A stretch of 64,000 nt of DNA from Roseibacterium beibuensis (GTDB lineage: Bacteria; Pseudomonadota; Alphaproteobacteria; Rhodobacterales; Rhodobacteraceae). The notes beneath the pieces are model-generated. The model was not told the origin of the DNA. It saw only the letters and a list, made by a program, of their open reading frames with translations, and made no database searches. Shown here one piece after another: positions 33,462-41,912 of this stretch (its first letter is position 1; each line of letters begins with the position of its first letter). Made by a program: the position numbers and the translations under genes. The stretch spans positions 992,001 to 1,056,000 of the forward strand of contig NZ_BAABHW010000001.1 in the NCBI RefSeq assembly GCF_039542305.1, given 5' to 3'.

Positions 33462-35267
33462 ATGCCACTCGACGACCGGATCGCAGCCGTCACCGACCGT
33501 ATCATCGACCGCTCGCGCGGGCCGCGCGGCACCTATCTCGACCGGATGCGCAAACTGGCCGAGGACGGGCCGCGCCGTGCGCATCTGACCTGCGGCAACC
33601 AGGCCCATGCCTATGCCGCGATGGGCGGCGACAAGGACGCGCTGGTCGAAGGCCGCACGCCGAATATCGGGATCGTCACCGCCTATAACGACATGCTCTC
33701 GGCGCATCAGCCGTTCGAGACCTTCCCCGCCCGGATCAAGGAGGCCGCGCGCCGCGCCGGCGCCACCGCGCAGGTCGCGGGCGGCGTGCCCGCCATGTGC
33801 GACGGCGTCACTCAAGGGCAGGTGGGCATGGAGTTGAGCCTGTTTTCACGCGACGTGATCGCGCTGGCGACCGGCGTGGCATTGTCCCACAACACCTTCG
33901 ACTCGGTCCTTTACCTCGGGGTCTGCGACAAGATCGTGCCGGGGCTGATCATCGCGGCGGCGACCTTTGGCTATCTTCCCGGCATCTTCGTGCCCGCCGG
34001 TCCCATGACCAGCGGCCTGCCGAATGACGAGAAATCCCGCATCCGCCAGCTATTCGCCACCGGAGAGGTGGGGCGCGACAAGCTGATGGAGGCCGAGATG
34101 GCCTCGTATCACGGGCCGGGCACCTGCACCTTCTACGGCACGGCGAACTCGAACCAGATGCTGATGGAGTTCATGGGGCTGCACCTGCCCGGGGCCAGCT
34201 TCGTGAACCCGAACACCGATCTGCGCGACAAGCTGACCGAGGCCGCCGCCGAGCGGGCCGCCTCGATCACCGGGCTGGGCAATGCCTATACGCCGGTTTG
34301 CGATATCCTAGATGAAAAGGCCTTCGTGAACGGGATCGTGGGGCTGATGGCCACGGGCGGGTCGACGAACCTCGTCCTGCACCTTGTCGCCATGGCGCGG
34401 GCGGCGGGCGTGATCCTCGATCCGGCCGATTTCTCGGACATTTCCTCCGCCACGCCGCTGATGGCGCGGGTCTATCCCAATGGCTTGGCCGACGTGAACC
34501 ATTTCCACGCGGCGGGCGGGTTGCAATACATGATCGCCGAACTGCTGGAGGCGGGCCTTCTGCATGACGACACGCTGACCGTCGCGGGGAAGGGTCTGGG
34601 CCTTTACACGCAAGAGCCGAAGCTGAAGGACGGCGCCTTGTTCTGGGAGGATGGCGCGCGCAAAAGCCTGAACGACAAGATCCTGCGTCCCGCACGCGAC
34701 CCGTTCCAGGCGACGGGTGGGTTGGTCGAGCTCTCGGGCAATCTCGGGCGCGGGGTGATGAAGGCCTCCGCCGTTGCGCCGGAGCGTCACGTGATCGAGG
34801 CGCCCGCGGCCATCTTCCATGACCAGGAGGATGTGAAGGCCGCCTTCCGCGCCGGGGGGTTGAACCGCGACGTGGTCGTTGTCGTCCGCTTCCAGGGGCC
34901 GAAATCGAACGGGATGCCGGAGCTTCACGCGCTGACGCCGGTGCTGGCCGTGTTGCAGGACAGGGGCCACAAGGTGGCACTGGTCACCGACGGGCGCATG
35001 TCGGGGGCCTCGGGCAAGGTGCCCGCCGCGATCCATGTCGCGCCCGAAGCCCTGGATGGCGGGATGATCGGCAAGCTGGCCGATGGCGACCTGATCCGGG
35101 TCGATGCGACCAAGGGCACGCTCGAGGTGCTGACCGAGGGCGTTGCAGATCGCCCCTCGGCCCAGCCCGACCTGTCGGCCAATGCCCATGGCGTCGGTCG
35201 CGAGCTGTTCGAAATGTTCCGTCAAACCGCTGGCCCCGCAACCGAAGGCGCGGGCGTTGTGATATGA
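33462..35267 (+). CDS. edd: Phosphogluconate dehydratase (Entner-Doudoroff)
   Basis: A protein of 601 aa that dehydrates 6-phosphogluconate to 2-keto-3-deoxy-6-phosphogluconate. IlvD/Edd-family motifs: NIGIVTAYNDMLSAHQPFE, GGVPAMCDGVTQGQVGMELSLFSRDVIA, CDKIVPGLIIAAA, GPGTCTFYGTANSNQMLMEFMGLHLPG (iron-sulfur cysteines in these segments), MATGGSTNLVLHL and LVTDGRMSGASGKVPAAIHV. The length matches Edd rather than IlvD. The start has GGAGGGAAG upstream. eda follows 51 bp downstream, so they form an operon controlled by the GTTAGCGCTAAC site. Confidence 0.96.
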   Translation: MPLDDRIAAVTDRIIDRSRGPRGTYLDRMRKLAEDGPRRAHLTCGNQAHAYAAMGGDKDALVEGRTPNIGIVTAYNDMLSAHQPFETFPARIKEAARRAGATAQVAGGVPAMCDGVTQGQVGMELSLFSRDVIALATGVALSHNTFDSVLYLGVCDKIVPGLIIAAATFGYLPGIFVPAGPMTSGLPNDEKSRIRQLFATGEVGRDKLMEAEMASYHGPGTCTFYGTANSNQMLMEFMGLHLPGASFVNPNTDLRDKLTEAAAERAASITGLGNAYTPVCDILDEKAFVNGIVGLMATGGSTNLVLHLVAMARAAGVILDPADFSDISSATPLMARVYPNGLADVNHFHAAGGLQYMIAELLEAGLLHDDTLTVAGKGLGLYTQEPKLKDGALFWEDGARKSLNDKILRPARDPFQATGGLVELSGNLGRGVMKASAVAPERHVIEAPAAIFHDQEDVKAAFRAGGLNRDVVVVVRFQGPKSNGMPELHALTPVLAVLQDRGHKVALVTDGRMSGASGKVPAAIHVAPEALDGGMIGKLADGDLIRVDATKGTLEVLTEGVADRPSAQPDLSANAHGVGRELFEMFRQTAGPATEGAGVVI

Positions 35268-35318
35268 TCCACCCAGAGTTCTTGCTGCCAACCCGATGAC
35301 CGCATCAGGAGACACGAG

Positions 35319-35957
35319 ATGACCCCCGCCGACCAGTCCCGCATCGCGCGCGACATCGCCCATCTTGCCCCGATCATCCCGGTCCTGGTAATCGAAGACG
35401 CAAGCCACGCCCGCCCCCTGGCGGAGGCCCTCGTGGCGGGCGGTCTGCCCGCGCTGGAGGTGACCTTGCGCACGCCCGCCGCGCTCGATGCGATCCGCGC
35501 GATGGCGGATGTGCCGGGCGGCGTGGTCGGCGCGGGCACCTTGCTGACGCCCGAGGACGTGCGCAACGCCAAGGCGGCGGGGGCGAAATTCGGCGTCTCG
35601 CCCGGTGCAACGGATCGACTGATCGAGGCGTGCATCGCCGAGGACCTGCCGCTGTTGCCCGGTGCCGCGACGGCAAGCGAGGTCATGGCGCTGTTCGAGC
35701 GCGGCTATGACATGCTCAAGTTTTTCCCGGCGGAAGCGGCGGGCGGTGCGCCCGCGCTCAAGTCCATCGGCGGCCCGATCCCGCAAGTCGCCTTCTGTCC
35801 GACCGGCGGCGTTTCCATCGCCAATGCGGGCGACTACCTGTCCCTGCCCAACGTCCTGTGTGCCGGTGGCTCCTGGGTGGCGCCCAAGGAAGCTGTTGCG
35901 GAGGGGAACTGGGACCTCATCAAGCGGCTGGCGCATGAGGCCGCCGCACTGGCCTGA
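35319..35957 (+). CDS. eda: 2-dehydro-3-deoxyphosphogluconate aldolase
   Basis: A protein of 212 aa that splits KDPG into pyruvate and glyceraldehyde-3-phosphate. The class I aldolase features are PVLVIEDASHARPLAEALVAGGLPALEVTLRTP (catalytic Glu in LEVTLRT), VGAGTLLTPEDV and the Schiff-base lysine in DMLKFFPAE (K134), followed by FCPTGGVSIANAGDYL. AGGAGACACGAG precedes ATG 35319. It is the last step of the Entner-Doudoroff route; no clear terminator follows. Confidence 0.96.
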   Translation: MTPADQSRIARDIAHLAPIIPVLVIEDASHARPLAEALVAGGLPALEVTLRTPAALDAIRAMADVPGGVVGAGTLLTPEDVRNAKAAGAKFGVSPGATDRLIEACIAEDLPLLPGAATASEVMALFERGYDMLKFFPAEAAGGAPALKSIGGPIPQVAFCPTGGVSIANAGDYLSLPNVLCAGGSWVAPKEAVAEGNWDLIKRLAHEAAALA

Positions 35958-36171
35958 ACCGGGATTTGTTCCCTGCCTACGCCGGAAAATTTCGCTGACC
36001 TTGCGTCACGTGGCGGGATGATGCCGGGGAAATTTTGCCTTTCCAGCAAAGAGTTGCCGAACACGCAGCCGTGATTGGCATCTTTTGCAGCCATGCCCAT
36101 ATCGCGTGATGCATCCTGCGCCGCCACCCCGGCAGCGCACGGACCGTTCGAGCAAATGAAAGGACGAAACA

Positions 36172-36777
36172 ATGAAATTCGCACTTCCCGCAGGCATCGC
36201 CGCGCTGAGCCTCGTCGCCCTCCCGGCGCTGGCGGGTGGCCTGGCCGAACCCGCCCCTGAGCCCGCCTATGTGCCGACTCCGGCCCCGGCGCCGGTCAGC
36301 GCCGATTGGACTGGCTTCTACGCCGGTGGTCAGCTGGAATACGGCATGGCCGATGCCGAGGGCGCTGGCCTCGACGAGGAAGAGAACGGCATGCTTGGCG
36401 GTGTCTTCGCGGGCTACCGCTATGACTTCGGCAGCTACGTTCTCGGCGCCGAGCTTGACGTGAACGCCGCCGATATCGACATCGACAATGTCGGTACGCT
36501 CGAGTCCGTCTATCGCCTCGGTGTCGAGGCCGGCTACGATGCAGGCCCCGCGCTGATCTACGCGACCGCCGGTGCGGCCTATGCCTCCATCGACGCGCTC
36601 GGCGGCGGCACCCTTGAGGATGACGGTTACTACTACGGCGTCGGCATGGACTACGCCGTGACCGATACCGTCACCGTCGGTGCCGAGCTGCTTCGCCACG
36701 AGTTCGAAGATTTCGACGGGACGGGCATTGACGCCGGTGCCACCACCTTCGGCATCAACGCGGCCCTGCGCTTCTGA
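36172..36777 (+). CDS. Outer-membrane beta-barrel protein (OmpA/opacity-like, porin family)
   Basis: A protein of 201 aa. Signal peptide MKFALPAGIAALSLVALPALA with cleavage near residue 21, a Pro/Ala-rich stretch (EPAPEPAYVPTPAPAP), then a small barrel beginning DWTGFYAGGQLEYG with alternating polar/hydrophobic strands (GVFAGYRYDFGSYVLGAELDVN, YRLGVEAGYDAGPALIYATAGAAYA) and a C-terminal aromatic residue (NAALRF), the usual BAM signal. It is an eight-stranded surface protein of the Omp25/RopB-like kind. AAAGGA lies upstream. A strong terminator follows, so it is monocistronic. Confidence 0.88.
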   Translation: MKFALPAGIAALSLVALPALAGGLAEPAPEPAYVPTPAPAPVSADWTGFYAGGQLEYGMADAEGAGLDEEENGMLGGVFAGYRYDFGSYVLGAELDVNAADIDIDNVGTLESVYRLGVEAGYDAGPALIYATAGAAYASIDALGGGTLEDDGYYYGVGMDYAVTDTVTVGAELLRHEFEDFDGTGIDAGATTFGINAALRF

Positions 36778-36800
36778 TCTCACGCAAGCCGTTTTGAAGC

Positions 36801-36836
36801 AGGTCCGCCCTCGCACAGCGGGGGCGGACCTATTTT
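36801..36836 (+). terminator. Intrinsic terminator after the outer-membrane protein gene
   Basis: AGGTCCGCCC (36801-36810) and GGGCGGACCT (36822-36831) form a perfect 10-bp stem with an 11-nt loop, followed by ATTTTA. It lies 24 bp after the stop codon. Confidence 0.85.
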
Positions 36837-36957
36837 ATGAGGGATCAGTCCCAGGCGGTCTGCTCGGCGGCGGTGAATTGCACCTCCACGGCCTTCTGCG
36901 GCTACGACTCCCTCCGGGTTGTTGCAGATCGTCCCACCGGCTACAGCCGGCATGCGA

Positions 36958-38139
36958 TCACGCCGCGCAGGCCCGCGCCGTTGCGAATTGAAACAGCCGG
37001 TCCAGCGCCTCGGCAAAGCGGTCATCGGGCAGGGTCAGGGCCACGCGCACATGGCCCGCCGCTGCCGTCCCGAAGCTTTCTCCGGGCATCACGGCGACAC
37101 GGCATTCATCCAGCAGGGCGTCCGCGAAGGCCGCGCCGCTTAGGCCCGTGCGGCGCACGTCCAGCATGACATACATCGCCCCGCTCGGCGGGACGGCGGA
37201 GAGCACCTGCTGCCGGTCCAAGCGCTCCAACACCATCTGGCGCCGCCGCAGGAAGGGCGCGGCGACGGCGGCCTCTGCCTCGGGCCCGCGCGTCAGGGCG
37301 AACAGGCCCGCCTCCTGGATGTAGCCGGGCACGCCATAGGTGGTGTGGGTCGCCAGCGTGATCAGCCGCTCAATCACCTCGGCCGGGGCGGCAATCCAGC
37401 CAAGGCGCGAGCCGGTCATGGCGTGGCTCTTGGAAAGCGATCCGACGGTCAGCGTGCGGTCTGCCATGCCCGGCAGGGCGGCGAAGGGAACATGGCGCCC
37501 CTCCCAGACCTGGCTGTCATAGACCTCGTCCGAGATCACCCAGAGGTCATGGGCCTCGGCCACGCGTGCGATGCCGCGCAGCGTTTCCATCCCATAGACC
37601 GCGCCCGTGGGATTGTTCGGCGAGTTGATGAGCAGGCTTTTCGCGCCGGGCGCGGCGGCGGTCAGGGCGGCTTCCTCGGGTTGGAACCCGGCTTCGGGGC
37701 GGGTGGCGACCGGCACCGGGATCGCCCCGACGGCACGGATCGTTCCGGGATAGGTGGCGTAGTAGGGATCGATCAGCAAAGCCCGGTCGCCGGGATCGCA
37801 GGCCGCGTGATGCGCCGCGAAAAGGCCCGCCTGACCGCCCGGCGTGATCAGGATGTTCTCGATGTCATAAGGATGGCCGGTGGCGGCACTCATCCGCTCG
37901 GCCACGGCACGGCGCAGGGACGGGATCCCCGGCACCATGGCATAGCCGGTATGGCCCGCCGTCGCGGCGCGGTGCATTTCATCGAGGATCGCCTGATCGG
38001 TGCCGATGTCATGCTCACCGATGGTGAGTTCCAGAACCGGCTGGCCCGCAGCCTTCATCGCGCGGGCGCGGTAGAACAGCGACCAGCCATCGTCACCCGA
38101 GCCGGTCAGCCCGGAAATCTGAAGGGACGGACGGGGCAT
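36958..38139 (-). CDS. PLP-dependent aminotransferase, class I/II
   Basis: A protein of 393 aa. Fold-type I features: GHTGYAMVPGIPSLRRAVAERM near the N-terminus, LLINSPNNPTGAVY (substrate/PLP Asn), LWVISDEVYDSQVW and the Schiff-base lysine in GSLSKSHAMTGSRLGW. It resembles the aspartate/arginine:pyruvate transaminase branch, but substrate cannot be assigned. ATG 38139 was chosen at MPRPSLQIS; a 14-codon extension lacks support. The 180 bp downstream of the OMP gene and past its terminator contain nothing else recognised. Confidence 0.85.
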   Translation of the reverse strand: MPRPSLQISGLTGSGDDGWSLFYRARAMKAAGQPVLELTIGEHDIGTDQAILDEMHRAATAGHTGYAMVPGIPSLRRAVAERMSAATGHPYDIENILITPGGQAGLFAAHHAACDPGDRALLIDPYYATYPGTIRAVGAIPVPVATRPEAGFQPEEAALTAAAPGAKSLLINSPNNPTGAVYGMETLRGIARVAEAHDLWVISDEVYDSQVWEGRHVPFAALPGMADRTLTVGSLSKSHAMTGSRLGWIAAPAEVIERLITLATHTTYGVPGYIQEAGLFALTRGPEAEAAVAAPFLRRRQMVLERLDRQQVLSAVPPSGAMYVMLDVRRTGLSGAAFADALLDECRVAVMPGESFGTAAAGHVRVALTLPDDRFAEALDRLFQFATARACAA

Positions 38140-38206
38140 GGCGATCTCCGCAAACAAGGACAGGCGCGCGGACCTAGCCACGGAGACAGGACGGGGGCAA
38201 CCCCGC

Positions 38207-38527
38207 TCAGGCGCGGTTGCCGTCGAAAAGGACCAGCCGGTAACTGAGTTCCAGATGCGCGCGCAGTTCGTCGGGATGAGTCTCCCACGGCAAAAGGACC
38301 CAGCCGCCTTCGTCTTCCAGGAAATGCGGCGCGGCGCGTCCTTGCTCGACCATCCGAGTCGTGGCCTTGGCGTCCATCATCCGCAGGGAAAGGCCATGAC
38401 CGCCGATCGAATAGGCCGCGAACATGTGGCCTTCGACCTTCCAGACAACGGTGCCCGGGCCAAAGGGTTCGGTCCGCTCCGCGCCAGGCAGACGCTGACA
38501 ATGAGTGTCGACGAAACGTTCGCGCAT
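38207..38527 (-). CDS. MmcQ/YjbR-family protein
   Basis: A protein of 106 aa with the YjbR/CyaY-like fold pattern: CQRLPGAERTEPFGPGTVVWKVEGHMFAAYSIGGHGLSLRM, then HWVLLPWETHPDEL-type ending (GGWVLLPWETHPDELRAHLELSYRLV). Members are small cytosolic proteins proposed to bind DNA, but no role is proven. It is minus strand, divergent from cysS, 67 bp from the aminotransferase start, and probably in one unit with it. Confidence 0.8.
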   Translation of the reverse strand: MRERFVDTHCQRLPGAERTEPFGPGTVVWKVEGHMFAAYSIGGHGLSLRMMDAKATTRMVEQGRAAPHFLEDEGGWVLLPWETHPDELRAHLELSYRLVLFDGNRA

Positions 38528-38597
38528 GAGGGGAAAATAACGGGGATCGAAACGGATTTACACCCATTCCTTGCGGATTTCGAAAAACCCGGTATGC

Positions 38598-38664
38598 ATG
38601 CCGATCATGAACCTGACCGCCGCAATTCGCGAGATCTGTATTCCCCGCTGACGTCGTCGGCGGG
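38598..38664 (+). other. Possible 17-codon leader ORF with overlapping hairpin upstream of cysS
   Basis: ATG 38598 to TGA 38651 encodes MPIMNLTAAIREICIPR, containing one Cys codon near its end. A 9-bp stem, CCCGCTGAC (38644-38652) with GTCGGCGGG (38656-38664), overlaps the last codons and the stop. No clear Shine-Dalgarno precedes it, and no T-tract follows. It could be a regulatory leader for cysS 98 bp downstream or a chance frame. The rest of the 234-bp gap shows nothing recognised. Confidence 0.25.
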
Positions 38665-38761
38665 TCGGTCACATCATGGTTCCAATGCCATCTTGAACCT
38701 GCTACGCCCGCCGGCGCATGACGCTGATGGTTTCGCGCGCATGACAAGAAAGGCCCCAGAC

Positions 38762-40210
38762 ATGGTCGAGATCCGGCTGCGAAATTCCAGGACCCGCAAG
38801 GTCGAGACATTCACCCCGATCGACCCCGAGAACGTGCGGATCTATGTCTGCGGCCCGACCGTGTACGAGCGCGCGCATCTGGGCAACGCGCGCCCCGCCG
38901 TGGTCTTCGACGTGCTTTTTCGCCTGATGCGCCATGTCTACGGCCCGGATCACGTCACCTATGTGCGCAACTTCACCGACGTGGATGACAAGATCAACGC
39001 GCGCGCCGCCGAGACGGGCCGCCCGATCTCCGAGATCACCGAGGAAACCATCGGCTGGTACCTGTCGGACATGGGCGCGCTCGGCGTGCTTGAGCCGACG
39101 AAGATGCCGCGTGCGACCCAGTATATCGCCCAGATGATCGAGATGATCGAGGGCCTGATCGACAGCGGCCATGCCTATGCCGCCGATGGGCATGTGCTCT
39201 TCTCGGTGGCGAGCTACCCGGATTATGGCAAGCTCTCGGGCCGCTCGGTCGAGGACATGATCGCCGGTGCCCGGGTCGAGGTTGCCCCGTACAAACGCGA
39301 CCCGATGGATTTCGTGCTGTGGAAACCCTCCACCGACGATCTGCCGGGCTGGGACAGCCCGTGGGGACGTGGGCGGCCCGGCTGGCATATCGAATGCTCG
39401 GCCATGAGCTACGAGCTTTTGGGGGAAAGCTTTGACATCCATGGCGGCGGCAACGACCTGATGTTCCCGCACCACGAGAACGAGATCGCGCAAAGCTGCT
39501 GCGCCCATCCCGAGGGCGGCTTCGCCAATGTCTGGATGCATAACGAGATGCTGCAGGTCGAAGGCAAGAAGATGTCCAAGTCCCTGGGCAACTTCTTCAC
39601 CGTGCACGAATTGCTGGAACAGGGCGTGCCGGGCGAGGTAATCCGCTTCGTGTTCCTGTCCACGCATTATTCCAAGCCGATGGATTGGACGGCGAAGAAA
39701 GCGGAGGAGGCGGAGAAGACGCTGCGCAAGTGGCACGCGATGACACAGGGCGTTGTGCCTGCCTACGCACCCTCAGCAGAGATTATTCAAGCGCTTGCAA
39801 ACGATTTGAACACGCACGGCGCAATAACAGTCCTGCACACTTGGGCTAATTCGGGAAAAGCGGAGCAGCTCAAGGCGGATGCAATGCTGATCGGGTTGTT
39901 GACCGTGGAACTCTCGAACTGGGATTGGCGTTCTGCCACAGCCTTTCCAGGATCGGGAGTGGTTCGCGTCCAAGGTTATGCACCGTCTGTGCAGACTACT
40001 AACTCATCAAGCGCCGATCCACTTCAGAAGCTTGCAAACGATCTCGCATCACGGCGCGCCGACGCAATGAAAACGAAGGACTTCTCCGAAGTGGACCGTC
40101 TCAAGGCGGCGCTGGTCGCTGCGGGGGTCGAGGTGCGCATGTCGAAGGACGGGGTCGAGCTGGTCCCCGGACCGGGCTTCGACGCGGCCAAGCTGGAGGG
40201 CGTGCTGTGA
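38762..40210 (+). CDS. cysS: Cysteinyl-tRNA synthetase
   Basis: A class I synthetase of 482 aa. HIGH-type motif in YERAHLGNARP, zinc-ligand cysteines in YVCGPTVYE, WHIECSAMS and FPHHENEIAQSCCA, and GKKMSKSLGN as KMSKS. ATG 38762 has AAGAAAGG upstream; the open frame further upstream is not coding. The catalytic half is ordinary for the window, but the anticodon-binding half from about 39,780 to 40,080 is markedly lower in GC (161 of 300 bases counted, 54%, against 63-73% in flanking 60-bp blocks) and uses rarer AT-rich codons. The frame is intact through this region and ends with a normal C-terminus. Confidence 0.95.
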   Translation: MVEIRLRNSRTRKVETFTPIDPENVRIYVCGPTVYERAHLGNARPAVVFDVLFRLMRHVYGPDHVTYVRNFTDVDDKINARAAETGRPISEITEETIGWYLSDMGALGVLEPTKMPRATQYIAQMIEMIEGLIDSGHAYAADGHVLFSVASYPDYGKLSGRSVEDMIAGARVEVAPYKRDPMDFVLWKPSTDDLPGWDSPWGRGRPGWHIECSAMSYELLGESFDIHGGGNDLMFPHHENEIAQSCCAHPEGGFANVWMHNEMLQVEGKKMSKSLGNFFTVHELLEQGVPGEVIRFVFLSTHYSKPMDWTAKKAEEAEKTLRKWHAMTQGVVPAYAPSAEIIQALANDLNTHGAITVLHTWANSGKAEQLKADAMLIGLLTVELSNWDWRSATAFPGSGVVRVQGYAPSVQTTNSSSADPLQKLANDLASRRADAMKTKDFSEVDRLKAALVAAGVEVRMSKDGVELVPGPGFDAAKLEGVL

Positions 40211-40223
40211 ACGGAAGGGCATG

Positions 40224-40283
40224 CCGTAGGGCGGGACCTGTTCCGCCGCGCCGGGGGATGGCGGGACACGTCCCGCCCTGCGG
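40224..40283. repeat. GGGCGGGAC-type inverted-repeat element between cysS and cimA
   Basis: CCGTAGGGCGGGAC (40224-40237) pairs with GTCCCGCCCTGCGG (40270-40283) over 14 bp with one G-T. The loop itself contains further GCGGGAC/TTCCGCC-like pieces. I recognise similar GGGCGGGAC/GTCCCGCC elements from other Rhodobacteraceae intergenic regions. With no T-run it is not a typical terminator. Confidence 0.6.
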
Positions 40284-40295
40284 AGGGTCGCGCTG

Positions 40296-41912
40296 ATGGA
40301 TCGCCTCTACCTCTATGACACGACGCTGCGCGATGGGCAGCAGACCCAGGGCGTCCAGTTCTCCACCCCCGAGAAACAGCGCATTGCCGGGGCGCTGGAT
40401 GCGCTCGGGCTGGACTATATCGAGGGCGGATGGCCCGGGGCCAACCCCACCGACAGCGCCTTTTTCGAGGCCGCGCCGAAAACCCGCGCCACGCTCACCG
40501 CTTTCGGCATGACCAAGCGCGCCGGGCGCTCGGCCGCGAATGACGACGTGCTGGCGGCGGTGATGAACGCGGGCACGGGCTCGGTCTGCCTTGTGGGCAA
40601 GGCGCATGATTTCCACGTCACCGAGGCGCTTGGCATCACGCTGGGCGAGAACCTCGAAAACATCCGCGCCTCGGTCGCTCATCTGGTGGCCCAAGGGCGC
40701 GAGGCGCTGTTCGATGCCGAGCATTTCTTCGACGGCTACAAGGCGAACCCCGATTACGCGCTGTCCTGTTGCCGCGCCGCGCTGGAGGCGGGCGCGCGCT
40801 GGATCGTGCTGTGCGATACCAATGGCGGCACGCTGCCGGGCGAGATCGGGCGCATCGTGGCCGAGGTGATCGATGCGGGCATTCCGGGCGATCGGCTGGG
40901 CATCCACACCCATAACGACACGGAAACCGCCGTGGCGGGCAGCCTTGCAGCGGTCGAGGCCGGGGCACGGCAGATCCAGGGCACGCTGAACGGTCTGGGT
41001 GAACGCTGCGGCAATGCGAACCTTACGACGCTGATCCCGACGCTGCTGCTGAAAGAGCCGTGGGCCAGCCGGTTCGAAACCGGGATCACGCAAGATGCGC
41101 TGAAGGATCTGACCCGCCTCAGCCGCATGCTCGACGACATCCTGAACCGGGTGCCGACACGGCAGGCGCCCTATGTCGGGTCGTCGGCCTTTGCGCATAA
41201 GGCGGGGCTGCATGCCAGCGCCATCGTCAAGAACCCCTCGACCTACGAGCATATCGACCCCGCCCTGGTCGGGAACGCGCGCATCATCCCGATGTCGAAC
41301 CAGGCCGGCCAGTCGAACCTGCGCCGCCGCCTGTCCGAAGCCGGGATCGAGGTGGACAAGGGCCACCCCGCGCTGGCCGAGATCCTGACCGAGATCAAGG
41401 CGCGCGAGGACGAGGGCTATTCCTACGACACCGCGCAGGCGAGTTTCGAGCTGCTGGCGCGCCGCGCGCTCGGGATCATGCCGCGCTTCTTCGAGGTCAA
41501 GCGCTACCGCGTGACGGTTGAACGCCGGAAGAACAAGTATGACCAGATGGTCAGCCTGTCCGAGGCGGTTGTCGTGGTGAAGATCGGCGATCAGAAGATG
41601 TTGTCGGTCTCGGAATCCATGGACGAAAGCGGCAGCGACCGCGGCCCGGTGAACGCGCTGGCCAAGGCGCTCGGCAAGGACCTGGGGCCGTATCAAGGCT
41701 ATATCGACGATATCCGGCTGGTCGACTTCAAGGTGCGCATCACCCAGGGCGGGACCGAGGCCGTCACCCGCGTCGTCATCGACAGCGAGGACGCGACCGG
41801 GCGGCGCTGGTCCACCGTGGGTGTCAGCGCCAATATCGTCGACGCCTCGTTCGAGGCGCTGCTGGATGCGATCCTGTGGAAGCTCGTGCGCGACGGGGCG
41901 CCGGCCTCATGA
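40296..41912 (+). CDS. cimA: Citramalate synthase (2-isopropylmalate synthase family)
   Basis: A protein of 538 aa. The N-terminal TIM barrel has DTTLRDGQQTQGVQF, IEGGWPGANPTD, LCDTNGGTLP, and HTHNDTETAVAGSLAAVEAGARQIQGTLNGLGERCGNANL (metal and substrate residues). The C-terminal part from about 410 is a LeuA-type allosteric domain (DQMVSLSEAVVVVKIGDQKMLSVSES, VTRVVIDSEDATGRRWSTVGVSANIVDASFEAL). The length and the GGWPGANPTD motif favour the CimA subgroup, which makes (R)-citramalate from pyruvate and acetyl-CoA for isoleucine synthesis. Stop overlaps the next gene by 4 bp. Confidence 0.9.
   Translation: MDRLYLYDTTLRDGQQTQGVQFSTPEKQRIAGALDALGLDYIEGGWPGANPTDSAFFEAAPKTRATLTAFGMTKRAGRSAANDDVLAAVMNAGTGSVCLVGKAHDFHVTEALGITLGENLENIRASVAHLVAQGREALFDAEHFFDGYKANPDYALSCCRAALEAGARWIVLCDTNGGTLPGEIGRIVAEVIDAGIPGDRLGIHTHNDTETAVAGSLAAVEAGARQIQGTLNGLGERCGNANLTTLIPTLLLKEPWASRFETGITQDALKDLTRLSRMLDDILNRVPTRQAPYVGSSAFAHKAGLHASAIVKNPSTYEHIDPALVGNARIIPMSNQAGQSNLRRRLSEAGIEVDKGHPALAEILTEIKAREDEGYSYDTAQASFELLARRALGIMPRFFEVKRYRVTVERRKNKYDQMVSLSEAVVVVKIGDQKMLSVSESMDESGSDRGPVNALAKALGKDLGPYQGYIDDIRLVDFKVRITQGGTEAVTRVVIDSEDATGRRWSTVGVSANIVDASFEALLDAILWKLVRDGAPAS

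Noticed and set aside
36838..36957. Short plus-strand frame between the OMP terminator and the aminotransferase stop
   Set aside because: It has no ribosome-binding site or family similarity and overlaps the 3' end of the aminotransferase gene.
39790..39803. CAAGCGCTTG inside cysS as a LacI operator
   Set aside because: It is within a coding region, far from any start, and lacks the outer bases of the two operator classes in the window.
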